Source of the DNA: Verrucomicrobiota bacterium
GTDB lineage: Bacteria > Verrucomicrobiota > Verrucomicrobiia > Chthoniobacterales > Chthoniobacteraceae
Direction: 5' to 3'
Length of the DNA: 32,563 nucleotides
Assembly (NCBI GenBank): GCA_009885995.1
Contig: VFJQ01000143.1
Span: 1-32,563, forward strand
Shown here one piece after another: positions 31,575 to 32,563 of this stretch. The notes beneath the pieces were generated by a model. That model was not told where the DNA came from. It worked only from the letters and a program-made list of their open reading frames with translations, and searched no databases. Both the position numbers and the translations under genes were made by a program. The stretch's first letter is position 1. Each line of letters begins with the position of its first letter.

Positions 31575-32563
31575 ATGGACATCTACATTCTGCGCCAAGG
31601 CCAGCAGACCGGCCCGTTTTCTGAGGAGGCCGTGCAATCGCTGCTCAAGTCCGGCGACACCTCGCTCGATGAGTTCGCCTGGTGCGACGGCCTGCCCACC
31701 TGGCAGCCGCTCGCCGCCGTGCTCTACCCGAAGAGCACCACCCAGCGCATCCTGCCGCCACCGCCCGCCGATGCGCCCACGCCCACGCCTGAGCCGTTCC
31801 TCTCGCCCGTCGTCGCTGCGACCGCGGTGCAAAAGGCATTCCTCACCTTTCTCGGCATCGACTTCTCCGGCGATCTCACCCGGGAACGCGCCAGCGCACT
31901 CCTCCATGACGCCGCGGGCGACCCGAAGCACGCCGCGCGAGTCGTGCGCTGGGAAATCGAGAGGCTACGCCTTCACCCCGACCTCTTCGCCGACGAGATC
32001 AAGGCGCGGAAAGAAAGCCGCTCGCAGCACTTCCTCGACATCTGCCTCGCCGAGGGCGCCGAGTTCTTCCACGATGTAACCAAGGCGCACGCGCAGGTGC
32101 TCGTCGGCTACCTCGATGTGCAACACCCGCACTGGGACGAGCACGCCGACGCCTCGCGCTACTTCTTCACCGCCATCGCGGAGAAATTCCCGCAACTCGT
32201 GAAAGGCGGCGCGAAGGCTCAGCTCAAGTTTCCCGACGGACCGAAAGTCGCCACCGAGATGCAGCGCAGCGGAGTAGCGGCGCGGCCGCGAACGAAGCGA
32301 TCGCCCGTCGCCGCCGCGCTGCGCGGGCTCGGGATCGGCCTGCTCGTGCTCGGCGCGCTCTACGGAGCCAGCACCTTTTACGAGCGGCATCTCGCCGCGC
32401 GCGACTCATCGGCGAGCCACTCCGCGCAGTCGGACGTGCCGCTGCCCACGCCCCCGGCCACCGTCGCCACGACGACGGAGCAGCCCGCGGAACCGCCCGC
32501 GAAGCCCGCGCCCGTCGCACAAGCCGAAGCCACGCCTCCCGCCCCCGCGCCCGCACCCGCCGC
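31575..32563 (+). CDS. GYF_2-domain membrane protein (3' end outside window)
   Basis: The frame is open from the ATG at 31575 to the window edge (329 codons), so the C-terminus is missing. Residues 1-52 form a GYF_2 (DUF4339) domain: MDIYILRQGQQTGPFSEEAV, then DEFAWCDGLPTWQPLA with the usual Y-x-x-x-x-x-Q-x-G-P-[FY] and W-x-x-x-x-x-W pattern. Residues about 88-230 (FLTFLGIDFSGDLTRERASA, VVRWEIERLRLHPDLFADEI, ARKESRSQHFLDICLAEGAE) are alpha-helical and of no recognised family. A membrane helix lies near 249-272 (LRGLGIGLLVLGALYGASTF), followed by an Ala/Pro-rich stretch ending in alternating Ala-Pro at the edge. GYF_2 domains are thought to bind proline-rich peptides. Function unknown. Confidence 0.82.
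   Translation, partial: MDIYILRQGQQTGPFSEEAVQSLLKSGDTSLDEFAWCDGLPTWQPLAAVLYPKSTTQRILPPPPADAPTPTPEPFLSPVVAATAVQKAFLTFLGIDFSGDLTRERASALLHDAAGDPKHAARVVRWEIERLRLHPDLFADEIKARKESRSQHFLDICLAEGAEFFHDVTKAHAQVLVGYLDVQHPHWDEHADASRYFFTAIAEKFPQLVKGGAKAQLKFPDGPKVATEMQRSGVAARPRTKRSPVAAALRGLGIGLLVLGALYGASTFYERHLAARDSSASHSAQSDVPLPTPPATVATTTEQPAEPPAKPAPVAQAEATPPAPAPAPA

Overview
The window is GC-rich, densely coded bacterial DNA that looks like Verrucomicrobiota. The reasons are the giant secreted protein with lamin-tail and Calx-beta modules ending in a C-terminal domain I associate with verrucomicrobial surface proteins, PQQ-type propeller proteins opening with W-x-x-x-R-G-P, a very large von Willebrand A (VWA) protein with an amidotransferase-like module, a tandem nucleoside-diphosphate kinase, and genes with almost no Shine-Dalgarno sequences. 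The phylum is inferred from protein style, not from a marker gene. No rRNA, tRNA or CRISPR array was seen.

Left end (1-2450), accessory: the 3' part of an IS110-family transposase runs in from the edge. It is followed by about 1.1 kb with little or no coding sequence, several short hairpins and one doubtful small membrane-protein ORF. Next comes a tight pair, DUF6883 then DUF4926, with the layout of a toxin-antitoxin-like or toxin-immunity-like module.

Middle (2449-19418), all on the minus strand. In transcription order it holds an 11.5-kb gene for a secreted multidomain protein (propeller, YDG, five lamin-tail, Calx-beta, Ig-like, SdiA-regulated-like and 5'-nucleotidase modules), then kefF-kefC (potassium efflux with its ancillary oxidoreductase, start and stop codons overlapping), then the 997-residue VWA membrane protein.

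Second minus-strand block (19567-25704): a probable operon of ribosome hibernation factor, membrane-anchored coiled-coil protein, and a complete ABC importer (binding protein, fused permease, ATPase) ending in an NHL-repeat lipoprotein. The last five genes overlap at each junction, four by ATGA or GTGA or similar short overlaps. The permease gene carries a 114-bp in-frame palindromic element.

Plus-strand pair (25839-28236): a tandem NDK whose first half has lost the catalytic histidine, then an aspartate-type aminotransferase, closed by a strong bidirectional terminator. Right end (28301-32563): a minus-strand operon of a DUF4870 membrane protein and two secreted PQQ-like propellers, with a divergent GYF_2-domain membrane protein running off the edge.

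The strongest items for follow-up are the palindromic element inside the permease gene, the half-dead tandem NDK, the giant protein with its altered phosphoesterase motif, the DUF6883/DUF4926 pair and the structured region behind the IS110 transposase.
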